Positions 56,301 through 64,000 of a stretch of 64,000 bases of DNA are shown here, piece by piece. This DNA comes from Nannocystis exedens. GTDB taxonomy: Bacteria > Myxococcota_A > Polyangia > Nannocystales > Nannocystaceae. A program made the position numbers and the translations under genes. Position 1 is the stretch's first letter. Every line of letters begins with the position of its first letter. The stretch lies in assembly GCF_002343915.1 (NCBI RefSeq), contig NZ_NETK01000001.1, forward strand, positions 1,488,001-1,552,000. Direction: 5' to 3'. The notes beneath the pieces were generated by a model. It searched no databases. It worked only from the letters and a program-made list of their open reading frames with translations, and was not told the origin of the DNA.

Positions 56301-57345
56301 GCACACGTTCGGCGTCACCGGTGTCGGCATGTACACGCCCGTCGGCACTCGCGCGCCCGCGACGTGCGCTGCGATCCGGGCCGGCATCTCGCGCGTGCGC
56401 CCCTGGCCACACTTCAGCTTCGCCGACGAACCCATCAACGTGGGCGCGGTGGCGGCGGACGGGCGCGATGCGTCGTGGTGCGAGAAGGCGGTGCCGATCA
56501 CGAGGAGGCCGATCTACGAGGCCCTGTGGCAGGCCGGGCTGTACTCGCACGACTGGCACGGCCGGCGCGTCGGCCTCTACTTCTCGACGCCTCCCAGTCA
56601 GCGCATCGGGGTGCTGCCGGAGTTCTACTCGGACTTCGGCGCTTGCCTCGGCGACCTGTGGGACGAGCTCGCGGGCAACGACCAGATCCACCTCGTGGAG
56701 CATGCACACGTCGGCGGCGCCGTCGCCCTCGCCGCCGCTTGCGAGGCGCTGTCCAAGGGCGAGATCGACGCTGCGGTCGTGGCCGGCTTCGAGTCGGCGC
56801 TCGACAGCCCCTACCTGGACGAGCTGCTAGCGCAGGGCCGCCTGCACACCGCCGACCGCTCCGGCGGCATCATCCCTGGCGAGGGTGCAGCGGCGTTCGT
56901 GCTCGAGACCGCGGCTGGCGCTCGCGGTCGTCAAGCGGCCGTCCTCGCACGGGTCGTGGCCGTCGCGCTCGAACAGGAAGCCGCGGGCTGGAGCCCCTCG
57001 CTTCCGTCGCAAGCCGGCGCGCTCTCGCGGGCGCTGCAGACCGCGCTGGCGGTCCCGCCGGGGGCCAGTGAGTATCGGCGCTTGATGGTCGACCACACCG
57101 GCGAGCGCTGGCGCGTCCGCGAGTGGGCGCTCGCCGAGCCGCGGGCGCTGGGCGGCCTCCCGCTGGGCTGGCAGCTCTGGCACCCGGTCGATTGCGTCGG
57201 CGACCTCGGCGCGGCCTTCGTGCCGTTCGCCGTCGCCTGGGCCGCGACGGAATTCACCCGCCGCAACGCCGAGCCCGGGGGTACCATCGTCGGCGCGATG
57301 AACGACGCCGGCGAGCGCGCAGTCCTCACCCTCATGCCCCGGTAG
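56293..57345 (+). CDS. Ketosynthase-fold T6SS accessory protein without catalytic Cys
   Basis: ATG 56293 (MAEHTFGVTGVGMYTPVGTR) gives 350 aa with the thiolase/ketosynthase fold: HVGGAVALAAACEALSKGEI, DAAVVAGFESALDSPYLDEL and the signature IIPGEGAAAFVLETA. At the place where ketosynthases have their nucleophilic Cys (…DTACSSSL) this protein reads LVEHAHVGGAVAL, with no cysteine. It is therefore probably not a condensing enzyme but a structural or adaptor protein, as proposed for such members inside T6SS effector cassettes. Both neighbours on the same strand are T6SS-linked. Confidence 0.82.
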   Translation: MAEHTFGVTGVGMYTPVGTRAPATCAAIRAGISRVRPWPHFSFADEPINVGAVAADGRDASWCEKAVPITRRPIYEALWQAGLYSHDWHGRRVGLYFSTPPSQRIGVLPEFYSDFGACLGDLWDELAGNDQIHLVEHAHVGGAVALAAACEALSKGEIDAAVVAGFESALDSPYLDELLAQGRLHTADRSGGIIPGEGAAAFVLETAAGARGRQAAVLARVVAVALEQEAAGWSPSLPSQAGALSRALQTALAVPPGASEYRRLMVDHTGERWRVREWALAEPRALGGLPLGWQLWHPVDCVGDLGAAFVPFAVAWAATEFTRRNAEPGGTIVGAMNDAGERAVLTLMPR

Positions 57346-57356
57346 GAGCGACCCGC

Positions 57357-58775
57357 GTGCCCTCAACCGTCATCGTCAACAACCTCACCGTCGTTCACAA
57401 GGCCAGCGGTGGCTCGAGCATGGCCGCGCCCGACGTCTGCAAGACCCCGACGCCCAGCGGTCCCGTTCTCGTCCCCTACGTCAACACGGCGCTCTCCCGG
57501 AACACGGCGAAGGGCAGCAAGAAAGTCCGCGTCGACGGGCACCCCATCATGCTCAAGTCGAGCCAGTTCTCGACGAGCAGCGGCGACGAGCCCGGAACCC
57601 TCGGCGGCGTCGTGTCCGGCAAGACCCGCGGCAAGGCGTACCCGCGCAGCTACTCGTTCGACGTGAAGGTGGAGGGACAGCCCGTGTTCCGCTTCACCGA
57701 CATGATGATCCAGAACAGCGGCTCGCCCGGCAACGCTCCCGGCATCGAGAGCCAGCCCAACACCGTGGCGGCGGCTACCGATGCCAGCAAGCCCGAGCTC
57801 GTCGAGATGCGGTGGTCGAGGGAGCAGCTCTGCTGCGGCGACCCGGTCAAGCTGTCCGTCAAGACTCGAAACGCCGACGACTGCCAGGACATCCAGGTCC
57901 GCGTGGAGCGCACCAACCTTGGGCAACGGAGACCGATGGACGCGTTCCCGGTCACGCTCCGGGGCGACGCCGGCGAGGTCGAGTGGATCTCGCGCTGGCG
58001 TCACCTCTACACCGTGACGATCCCTGCGGTGGCCGTGCAGAGGACGCTGAAGGGCCCCTCCGACAGCGTCAATGCCCTCGAGTTTCGGAACCCGAAGAAT
58101 CTAAAAAGCCAGACGATCACTGGCACGCGCGTCGCGCCGATTTATATAGAGGATCAGGCTACCGGCTCCTGGATCCCAGCAGGGTATGATATCGACTGGC
58201 CATACGCGTACGACTTCGAGGTTTCGCTCGGGCGCGTGTATGTACGACGCAAGCTTGATTTCGTGCGTGGACCGGGTGTGGCGAGCGTCCCGCCGCGCCT
58301 CTGGCGAAGATGGAGGGCCCAGATCGAGGCGATTTGGGACCACAAGTTTTACTTTCACCGAAAGAACTGCAAGCGCGGCAAGAAATGCGACTGCGGGGTC
58401 AACGGCTGTTGTAAGTACCCACTCCGCATCCTCGCGGTCCAGGGCACAGGCCATGGCTCGGTCAAGCTCTTCCTCGGAGGGCCGAAGGCGCAGAATTGGG
58501 GGAAGATCGACCTCTGGTGGTATTCGGATACGTGGTGGACGGCGATCGGCGACGCCGGACCCGACGTCCGGGCGCACGAGTTCGGCCACCTCATCGGCTG
58601 TTACGACGAATACCCCGCCGGGGCGTGCGAGGGCAGCCGGGCCTTCGCCGACGTGCCGGACAGCATCATGAACAGCGGCTCGGTCGTCTACCCGCGCCAC
58701 GTCGAGGAGTTCCGCATGGGTTTCGCCGCTCACGCCGGCAGCATGGTTGGGCCGGTCAAGATCGTTCGGCGGTAG
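57357..58775 (+). CDS. PAAR-like (DUF4150) zinc-metalloprotease effector
   Basis: GTG 57357, preceded by GGTAGGAG, gives 472 aa. Residues 1-130 are a DUF4150 PAAR-like tip: STVIVNNLTVVHKASGGSSM, AAPDVCKTPTPSGPVLVPYV, NTA...KVRVDGHPIML. The middle (about 150-250) is an Ig-like sandwich with a Cys pair (REQLCCGDPVKLSVKTRNAD). The C-terminal part holds a Cys cluster (KNCKRGKKCDCGVNGCCKYP) and then HEFGHLIGCYDEYPAG (about 402), an HExxH-type zinc protease site with a downstream Met-turn-like SIMNSG. It should be fired by a type VI system and cleave proteins in a neighbouring cell. The putative immunity gene follows after 10 bp. Confidence 0.88.
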   Translation: MPSTVIVNNLTVVHKASGGSSMAAPDVCKTPTPSGPVLVPYVNTALSRNTAKGSKKVRVDGHPIMLKSSQFSTSSGDEPGTLGGVVSGKTRGKAYPRSYSFDVKVEGQPVFRFTDMMIQNSGSPGNAPGIESQPNTVAAATDASKPELVEMRWSREQLCCGDPVKLSVKTRNADDCQDIQVRVERTNLGQRRPMDAFPVTLRGDAGEVEWISRWRHLYTVTIPAVAVQRTLKGPSDSVNALEFRNPKNLKSQTITGTRVAPIYIEDQATGSWIPAGYDIDWPYAYDFEVSLGRVYVRRKLDFVRGPGVASVPPRLWRRWRAQIEAIWDHKFYFHRKNCKRGKKCDCGVNGCCKYPLRILAVQGTGHGSVKLFLGGPKAQNWGKIDLWWYSDTWWTAIGDAGPDVRAHEFGHLIGCYDEYPAGACEGSRAFADVPDSIMNSGSVVYPRHVEEFRMGFAAHAGSMVGPVKIVRR

Positions 58776-58785
58776 GAGGATTGAG

Positions 58786-59625
58786 ATGACGGTTCGCTGG
58801 CCACTCGATATCGCTCACTCCATCCCGACGAATTGGCGGCAACGGCTCGGAGCGACGTTCACCGCCGACGGTGTGATGCACCTGGGCATCCCGGGCGTGA
58901 TGCACGAGCGCCCGGAGATCGGGCACTACAAGCACGCGCTCGGACCCGACCGGGTTCTCGCATTCGTGGACCTGATCGAGCAGCAGAAGCTGTGGGATCT
59001 TCCCGCCGCGCCGCCGCGTGGGCCCGACCAGCCGATGGCCCTGGTGATGCAGGGCCGGGAGAGCAACATGCGGTCCAAGGTCTGGGCGCTCGACGCGCTC
59101 CCTCCTGAGGCCGTCACCGTGCTGGACGCCTTCAACCGGCTCGTCCTCGAGGCCTACGCGAGCCCAGTCCGAGTCGTGACCGGCGCGGCGCGATGGCTGG
59201 CCTCGAACTTTTCTGCCCGGGAGCCGCTGCGCCTCGAGTTCACCCTGCACAGCAAGGGGACCGAGACGATCGCCATCCAGAACCCGATGGCGCCGCAGCC
59301 GCTCGAGTCGCTGCTGCAGCTGATGGTCGCACGGGTCATCCCGCCGCCGGGTCGAGCGCCGCGTGCGACGACCGCCAACATCATGCCGACCTCGCTCAGC
59401 CGGCTCGACCTTCCTCGCGGCAGCGCCGTCCAGCCAGGTCAGTATCTCGAGCTCGCACCGGGCGAGGAAGTGCGATTTGGTGTGACGTGCTCGATGTATC
59501 TCTCGCCCGGAGAACATCAAGCTGTGTTGCTGCTCAATACCGGTGGCGGCCCGAGCTCATCCAAGAACCATTTTTCTGGGGCTTTGGCCTTGGAACTTCC
59601 TCGTTTGCACATCGTCCACCGGTAG
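58786..59625 (+). CDS. Putative immunity or partner protein of the metalloprotease effector
   Basis: ATG 58786, preceded by GGAGGATTGAG, gives 279 aa: MTVRWPLDIAHSIPTNWRQR, GVMHLGIPGVMHERPEIGHY, ARWLASNFSAREPLRLEFTL, VQPGQYLELAPGEEVRFGVT. The second half is beta-rich, like a Greek-key sandwich ending LALELPRLHIVHR. No signal peptide and no family are recognised. Its place 10 bp behind the effector gene suggests either cognate immunity or a second effector component. A cytoplasmic location would be odd for immunity to a periplasm-acting protease, which leaves the effector's target compartment open. Confidence 0.6.
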   Translation: MTVRWPLDIAHSIPTNWRQRLGATFTADGVMHLGIPGVMHERPEIGHYKHALGPDRVLAFVDLIEQQKLWDLPAAPPRGPDQPMALVMQGRESNMRSKVWALDALPPEAVTVLDAFNRLVLEAYASPVRVVTGAARWLASNFSAREPLRLEFTLHSKGTETIAIQNPMAPQPLESLLQLMVARVIPPPGRAPRATTANIMPTSLSRLDLPRGSAVQPGQYLELAPGEEVRFGVTCSMYLSPGEHQAVLLLNTGGGPSSSKNHFSGALALELPRLHIVHR

Positions 59626-59889
59626 CCTGGCCTGCAGAGCGCTCCAAGCAAGTAAGGGCCGGCCGGCCGGCCGCATACGATGCTCGATTTCGTCCAGGTA
59701 GAGCTGTTATGACTCGCCCGTCGAGCCGACCTCCGCGGTCCCGGAGGTGGGGATCAGCGGCTCCGCGGCCAAATCGACACCCGCCATCGAGCTCACGGTG
59801 GACGGCATGACCTCAAGGAATGGGGGCTGTTCGGAGTGGCGCGGCTGGGCTCGAGTTTCGCGGCGCAGTTGGCGTGGTAACCTGAGGAG
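59626..59889. other. Intergenic region after the T6SS cassette
   Basis: No supported gene. A GGCCGGCCGGCCGC palindromic run lies at 59659-59672. The promoter of the following lipoprotein should be near 59840-59889. Confidence 0.4.
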
Positions 59890-60495
59890 ATGCTGCGGCA
59901 ACACCGAGCTCGCCTCGCAGGGATCTTTGTTCTCCTGGCGAATGCCTGCTTCTACAACCCCAAGGGCAGCACCGAGCTCGCCACGGGTGGGTCCTCAACG
60001 ACGGCCTCGGTTTCGACGACCGGAGACTCCTCGATGGCGGCCTCGTCCTCGTCGACGACCAGCACCGGAGGCTTCCCGACTTCAGGCTCTACTTTAGAAA
60101 TGGAGCCGATAACCTCAACTGCAGGCACCACTGAAATCGCCAGCACAACCACGGGCGATGTGACTAACGGGGAGGCGATGACCGCCGCAGAGAGCTCCAG
60201 CACCACCACGGGCCCTACCTCAGAAGAGGTGCAACAATGCATCAACATGGGCGCTTCAGACACATGCACCGTCTGCGCGTGCTTGGAGTGCTACGACGAA
60301 TATACGGCCTGCCGGGACGACGCCGGCTGCCAGACCATCCGTGACTGCATCCAGGAGTTCGGCTGCCGAGGCATCGACTGCCTCGGGCCCTGCGGCGACG
60401 TCATCCAGAGAAACGGTGGCCCGTTCGGCCCCGCAGGTACGAAGGCTCAAGCTCTCAGTACCTGCCTCGACCGGCGCTGCCAGGACCACTGCTGA
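59890..60495 (+). CDS. Ser/Thr-rich surface lipoprotein with Cys-rich end
   Basis: The 201-aa product has a lipoprotein signal (RLAGIFVLLANACFYN, Cys at about 20), then about 100 residues of Ser/Thr/Gly linker (ASSSSTTSTGGFPTSGSTLE). A Cys-rich domain follows (CINMGASDTCTVCACLECYD, CRDDAGCQTIRDCIQEFGCR, CLDRRCQDHC) with about 14 cysteines, enough for seven disulfides. This linker-plus-Cys-domain type is frequent in Nannocystis-like genomes and is assumed to be exposed outside the outer membrane. The function is unknown. Confidence 0.8.
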   Translation: MLRQHRARLAGIFVLLANACFYNPKGSTELATGGSSTTASVSTTGDSSMAASSSSTTSTGGFPTSGSTLEMEPITSTAGTTEIASTTTGDVTNGEAMTAAESSSTTTGPTSEEVQQCINMGASDTCTVCACLECYDEYTACRDDAGCQTIRDCIQEFGCRGIDCLGPCGDVIQRNGGPFGPAGTKAQALSTCLDRRCQDHC

Positions 60496-60716
60496 CGCCG
60501 CACTCTTGGCACGTCTCTGCTCACGGCTCTGTGGTCGACCCGGACCCACCTCGCAGGGTACACCGGCTTCGTCAGGCATGCTTGAGCTCCGTGAGCATCA
60601 CGGGGCCAGGACCCGATCGTCGCGGCGATCTGCGCCGCGAAGTACTACCAGCGGATCGTGACCTATTACCCGACGGTGTTCGCCAACGGCACGCCGGCGC
60701 CCGAGGGGGTGGTGCC
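60496..60716 (+). pseudogene. Gene scraps before the RT fragment
   Basis: From about 60624 one plus frame reads AAICAAKYYQRIVTYYPTVF, ANGTPAPEGVVP and stops at 60720. It looks like the C-terminus of a real protein, but no family is recognised and the upstream part is missing. Confidence 0.4.
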
Positions 60717-61145
60717 ATGACAAGGGTAACACCCTGCTGGTGCTCTCGGATTCTTTCTGCTTTGAGGTCACCGAGTCCGGGGACACGGTGCGGCTGGATT
60801 TCAGGCCGCGGACGATCCGGGAACGCGTGGAGCTGGGGCGGCATCAACAAGAGGGGAGCAAGCGGGGTCGACGGGGAGACGACGAAGGACTTTGAATGCA
60901 ACCTGACCGAACGGGTGGAAGATCTGTATGCTCGGCTGAAGAGCGGACGATACCGGCCCTCCCCAGTTCGCAGGGTGGAGATCCCGAAGGCCGCGGGAAA
61001 GACCCGCGCCCTGGGGATCCCGACCGTCGAGGACAGGGCTGCTGCAGGCAGCAGTCGCACGGATTCTCTCGGCGGTGTTCGAGCCGAACTTCATGGACAG
61101 CTCGTATGGGTACAGGCCCAACGAAACGCACACGCTTCACCTTGA
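60717..61145 (+). pseudogene. Group II intron reverse-transcriptase fragment
   Basis: The plus strand reads GINKRGASGVDGETTKDFEC, NLTERVEDLYARLKSGRYRP, SPVRRVEIPKAAGKTRALGI. This is the RT0-RT1 region of a group II intron protein, related to but distinct from 18383-19750. A frameshift near 61035 leads to ARILSAVFEPNFMDSSYGYR, the RT2 block, after which homology ends at about 61130. The catalytic FADD/YADD region is absent. The 123-bp repeat copy B follows immediately, so that repeat may be linked to the event that cut the gene. Confidence 0.8.
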
Positions 61146-61160
61146 TCGATCTGCACGCCC

Positions 61161-61282
61161 CGCCTTCACTCCGAAGTGAAGCGCCGTCGAGCTCGCATGC
61201 AAGGCACCGTTCGACGATTTGAATCAACGTTCATCGCACATATGCCGCCTTGTGATGTGCCATACCAAACCGTCTACGAGCC
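61161..61282 (+). repeat. 123-bp dispersed repeat, copy B
   Basis: Counterpart of 50832-50954. It begins CGCCTTCACTCCGAAGTGAA with perfect TTCACT/AGTGAA arms and ends CGTCTACGAGCC. It directly follows the RT fragment. Confidence 0.85.
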
Positions 61283-61472
61283 CTCGGCCCGGCCCTTGTC
61301 CTCGCCGCAAAGACGACGCGCTCTCCCACTTCATCCCCGGCCCCGGGTTCTCGCAGAAGCGGCCCTCGCCCCTTGACGGCGGGCCCGCCAACGGGGGCTT
61401 CTGCCGGAAGCGCCGCGACGGTCCGGCCAGCCGCGTGACATGACGCGCCACCCGCGCTACGCTAGGGGAGCC

Positions 61473-62567
61473 ATGCGCCGTCTCGCGCTCGCCGCTGCCG
61501 TTCTCACCGGCTGCAACAACGACGCGCCCTCTGGCTTCGCCACGGGCCCGGGGGTGACGACCTTCCAGCCCTCGTCGAGCAGTTCGGGCGCGGCGTCGTC
61601 GACCTCGGCGTCGACCTCGTCAACCTCGACGGGGAGCGGCGGCGAGGACAGCGCCGCGAACAGCTCCGGCGCCGTGTCGACGTTCGACATGGCGCCGCCG
61701 CCGGACCTGGACGACCCGACGCCCGAGGGCTGCAAGGGCAAGATCGACTTCCTGTTCCTGATCTCGGCGCTATTCACGATGCGGCACGAGCAGGATCAGC
61801 TGCTCGCCAGCTTCCCCGGGTTCATGGAGACGATCGCTACGGACTTCGTCGACTTCGACGCGCACCTCATGAGCGTGAACGTGGACGGAACATGGCGCGG
61901 CGACTACTGCGAGTCACCGGACTGGTGCTTGAACAAGGGCAACTGCGGCGAGGACGTCGACTACGAGTGCGGGAAGTACGTCGATCAGGTCGGGCCGTGC
62001 GACGAAACCCTCGGCGCGGGCCTCGTCTTCAATGCCGGGCCCTACGCGTACAATAAGCCGTGCGACCTCGGCGGCAACCGCTACATGGTCGGCGAGCCGG
62101 ACCCGGAGACGTTCAAGTGCATCGCTCAGGTCGGCACGTTCGGTGACGATCCGCCGGTCGCCGACTCGCTCGTGGAGGCCCTCTCGCCCAATCTCAACGG
62201 TCCCGAGGGTTGCAACGCGGGCTTTCTCCGCGATGACGCCCTGCTCGTCTTCGTCTTCATCAAGGACAACGAGGACGACGAGTCATGGCTCAGCGCGAAG
62301 AAAGTCTACGAGGCGGTGGTGGCGGCTAAGGGCGGGGATGACCACGCCGTCGTCGCGCTGGCGATCATCCCGCAGGTCCTCATGGGGGAGCCAGTAGCGG
62401 ACTGCGTCTACAACGACCCTCCGATCCAGCAGCACCTGCTCGACGTGATCGAGCTGTTCCCGTATCACGCAGACGGCGACATTTGCGCGGACAGCTACGC
62501 GCCGTTTTTCAAGGGCGCCGCTGCGAGCCTCGTGCATGAGGCGTGCAACGCCTTTATCCCCCAGTGA
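61473..62567 (+). CDS. vWA-like surface lipoprotein with altered MIDAS
   Basis: ATG 61473, preceded by AGGGGAG, gives 364 aa. The signal MRRLALAAAVLTGCNN (Cys at 14) is followed by a Ser/Thr linker (SSSSSGAASSTSASTSSTST). The domain CKGKIDFLFLISALFTMRHE, QDQLLASFPGFMETIATDFV has the order of a von Willebrand A fold: first strand, then helix with the MxxEQ-like segment. The metal-binding DxSxS of related lipoproteins (DILFVVDNSGSM) is replaced by ISALFTM, so metal binding is probably lost. Paired cysteines follow (CESPDWCLNKGNCGEDVDYE). The stop lies in the 76-bp repeat. Confidence 0.8.
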   Translation: MRRLALAAAVLTGCNNDAPSGFATGPGVTTFQPSSSSSGAASSTSASTSSTSTGSGGEDSAANSSGAVSTFDMAPPPDLDDPTPEGCKGKIDFLFLISALFTMRHEQDQLLASFPGFMETIATDFVDFDAHLMSVNVDGTWRGDYCESPDWCLNKGNCGEDVDYECGKYVDQVGPCDETLGAGLVFNAGPYAYNKPCDLGGNRYMVGEPDPETFKCIAQVGTFGDDPPVADSLVEALSPNLNGPEGCNAGFLRDDALLVFVFIKDNEDDESWLSAKKVYEAVVAAKGGDDHAVVALAIIPQVLMGEPVADCVYNDPPIQQHLLDVIELFPYHADGDICADSYAPFFKGAAASLVHEACNAFIPQ

Positions 62568-62624
62568 CGAGCGCTCACTGGTGAACGCGCGCTGCTCGGG
62601 CCTGGCGTACGCCGCCGAGGGTCC
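62549..62624 (+). repeat. 76-bp dispersed direct repeat, copy 2
   Basis: Counterpart of 511-586 (74/76 identical). Here the CCAGTGA/TCACTGG hairpin (62562-62582) contains the stop of the vWA-like lipoprotein gene (plus) and the stop of the propeller gene (minus, 62575), so it sits exactly between convergent genes. Confidence 0.85.
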
Positions 62625-64000
62625 GCTCGCCCACCACGAGCACCTGCCCATAGCCGGTGCGCGCGAGGCCGTTCGCCGCCGAAGGCTCAGTGCCAGGGAA
62701 GTAGTGATCGAAGTTGGCCCCTGGTCCGCCGCGCCCGTAGAGAACTCCGCGAAGTACGCCGCCGTCCTGGATGACGCCCGACACGACCGCGACACCGTGG
62801 GCGAGCCACGCAACCCCGGTCCCGTAGGCCACCGCGCCTGTAAAGGCGTTGCTGTAGTACGGACGTCCGCCGTCGGGCCAATACACCTGCACGGTGATCT
62901 GCTGCATGTTGCCGTTCTTCTTGACCTCCATGCCGGTGACGATCGCCCCGTCCGGGTGATCGGCGATGGCGAGGAACATGCTGTCGCGCCAGTCGCTGTA
63001 AGGCGGCGCCACGATCACGGGCTCCAGCGAGACGGCCGTCTCCGGGTCCATCTGCACGAGGACACCGCGCGTCGCCGCGACATTGAACTCGTGTTCACCC
63101 GTGCTCGCGCCGGCGATCCACGCGACGCCGTCCTTGATCATCACGTCGAACGCCAGATCGTCGAACTGGTGCTTGGGAGCATCGGGCGTCGGAAGATAAT
63201 CCCAGGTCTTCCCGCTATGCACGGCGACGCCGTCGTGTCGCAGCCGCCACATCACGATGTCCATGTCTCCGAAGCCCGAGCCTCCGAACCCGACCGCGAA
63301 GGCTCCGCCCTCGTCGTCGGCCGCGATCCCCCGCACGGTCGCGCCGGGCTCGGTCGGCGCCTCGACGCCGGTCTCGTAGCCCTCGGCGTCGAGCAGCACG
63401 ATCCGCGGCTGCCACTGCTTGTTCGCGTTCTTGACGTTCATAGCGATCCACATGCGCCCGTCTGGGAGCACGGCCACCGCGTCAGCAGCGCCCTCGCGCG
63501 AGTCGAGGACGATGGTCCCCTCCGACCACAGCTCGCTCCCGTTCGCGCGGGAACGCTTGCGGATCGACGGCTTCGACACCCCGTCAACCTCGACCGAGCC
63601 GACCTCGATCACGTCATCCTCAGGGGTGACGGCGACGCGCCGAGTCGTCGAGCCGCTCGGCCCGAGAACGGCCCACGCCTGCCCGCCCGGGGCCGGCGCT
63701 GAGACCGTGAACGTCACCGGCGGCCAGTGGCCCACGAACGGCCCGCTCGAAGCTGTCACTTCGAGCACGTGGTCGCCGTTGTCGACCGCCCCGAAGATGG
63801 GCACCTCGCCGACGAACACGCCGTCGCCCTGGTCGGCGAAGGGCTCCAGCTCGACGCCGTCGAGCCAGGCGCGGACGAGGCTCGTGTCCTCGGTGGTGAC
63901 GCTCACGGCGACCGGCCCCGCGAGGTGGACCTTCGCGGGCATGTCGACCTCGAGGATCCGCGGCTGTAGCAGCTCCGCGTCGCTCGCGGTGGTGGAGCCG
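62575..64000 (-). CDS. Secreted delta-60-type beta-propeller protein, partial at the right edge
   Basis: The minus frame is open to the window edge (…ASDAELLQPRILEVD before an internal Met at 63942), so the N-terminus lies outside. About 475 residues are visible. An Ig-like domain comes first (AVSVTTEDTSLVRAWLDGVE, LEVTASSGPFVGHWPPVTFT). Propeller blades follow (DAVAVLPDGRMWIAMNVKNA, VRGIAADDEGGAFAVGFGGS, MWRLRHDGVAVHSGKTWDYL, YGQVLVVGERTLGG). The sequence ELLQP just after a Ser/Thr run suggests a lipoprotein linker upstream. Such proteins are lineage-typical and of unknown binding specificity. Confidence 0.82.
   Translation of the reverse strand, partial: GSTTASDAELLQPRILEVDMPAKVHLAGPVAVSVTTEDTSLVRAWLDGVELEPFADQGDGVFVGEVPIFGAVDNGDHVLEVTASSGPFVGHWPPVTFTVSAPAPGGQAWAVLGPSGSTTRRVAVTPEDDVIEVGSVEVDGVSKPSIRKRSRANGSELWSEGTIVLDSREGAADAVAVLPDGRMWIAMNVKNANKQWQPRIVLLDAEGYETGVEAPTEPGATVRGIAADDEGGAFAVGFGGSGFGDMDIVMWRLRHDGVAVHSGKTWDYLPTPDAPKHQFDDLAFDVMIKDGVAWIAGASTGEHEFNVAATRGVLVQMDPETAVSLEPVIVAPPYSDWRDSMFLAIADHPDGAIVTGMEVKKNGNMQQITVQVYWPDGGRPYYSNAFTGAVAYGTGVAWLAHGVAVVSGVIQDGGVLRGVLYGRGGPGANFDHYFPGTEPSAANGLARTGYGQVLVVGERTLGGVRQARAARVHQ

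Noticed and set aside
55305..59625. A type VI secretion machine
   Set aside because: Only effector-cassette genes are present; no tss/tag core genes were seen.
60240..60579. Minus-strand ORFs opposite the Ser/Thr-rich lipoprotein
   Set aside because: No signal, no motif; the plus strand has a lipobox and an ordered Cys module.

Overview
The window reads as high-GC chromosomal DNA of a myxobacterium, most likely of the Nannocystis/Plesiocystis side of Myxococcota. The clues are lipoproteins whose N-terminus runs straight into Ser/Thr/Gly-rich linkers (for example STSTGGTSTGTT), RCC1, WD40 and delta-60-type beta-propellers, an AgmX/PglI-type lipoprotein, and many mobile-element remnants. This is inferred from protein style only; no rRNA or tRNA gene was seen.

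Layout. (1) 0-16 kb: small accessory genes, many decayed: an RCC1-repeat lipoprotein, a coiled-coil membrane protein, an ISL3 element nested in an IS5-type remnant, a phage-like structural pseudogene, a small winged-helix regulator, a WD40 propeller, a YdeI-like protein, an IS1380 element with 23-bp terminal repeats, and a coupled secreted-protein/membrane-protein pair at 14.3-15.5 kb. (2) 16-26 kb: stacked mobile DNA. An IS66 element (tnpA, frameshifted tnpB, truncated tnpC) is cut by an antisense group II intron. An IS21-type element follows; it carries an IS3 element in its first accessory gene (4-bp duplication CAGC) and an IS630 element in istB. (3) 26-39.5 kb: defence region. Three small unknown genes precede a type I-G (formerly I-U) CRISPR-Cas operon, cas3-csb3-csb1-csb2, and a 30-repeat array that decays towards its far end. 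No cas1, cas2 or cas4 is in the window. A lower-GC gene of the sporadic TIGR04141/DUF6119 family lies in the array's trailer, with worn repeat remnants on its other side. (4) 39.6-50.8 kb: a minus-strand polymorphic/Tc-like toxin operon: a 1282-aa coiled-coil lipoprotein with a TcA-like C-terminus, a small lipoprotein, a 1973-aa secreted SpvB/FG-GAP/RHS protein ending in a GIY-YIG-like toxin domain, and a coupled DUF695/RraB immunity protein. (5) 51-64 kb: an AgmX/PglI-type lipoprotein, a type VI secretion effector cassette (DUF2169, an active-site-less ketosynthase fold, a PAAR-like/DUF4150 zinc metalloprotease, a putative immunity gene), two surface lipoproteins, a group II intron reverse-transcriptase fragment and a propeller protein running off the right edge.

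How it fits together: three antagonism or defence modules (CRISPR I-G plus the TIGR04141 gene, the Tc/RHS toxin operon, the T6SS effector cassette) sit beside a dense transposon graveyard. A 76-bp direct repeat occurs near both ends of the window (511-586 and 62549-62624), and a 123-bp repeat occurs at 50832 and 61161. This looks like a hotspot for acquired and decaying accessory genes.
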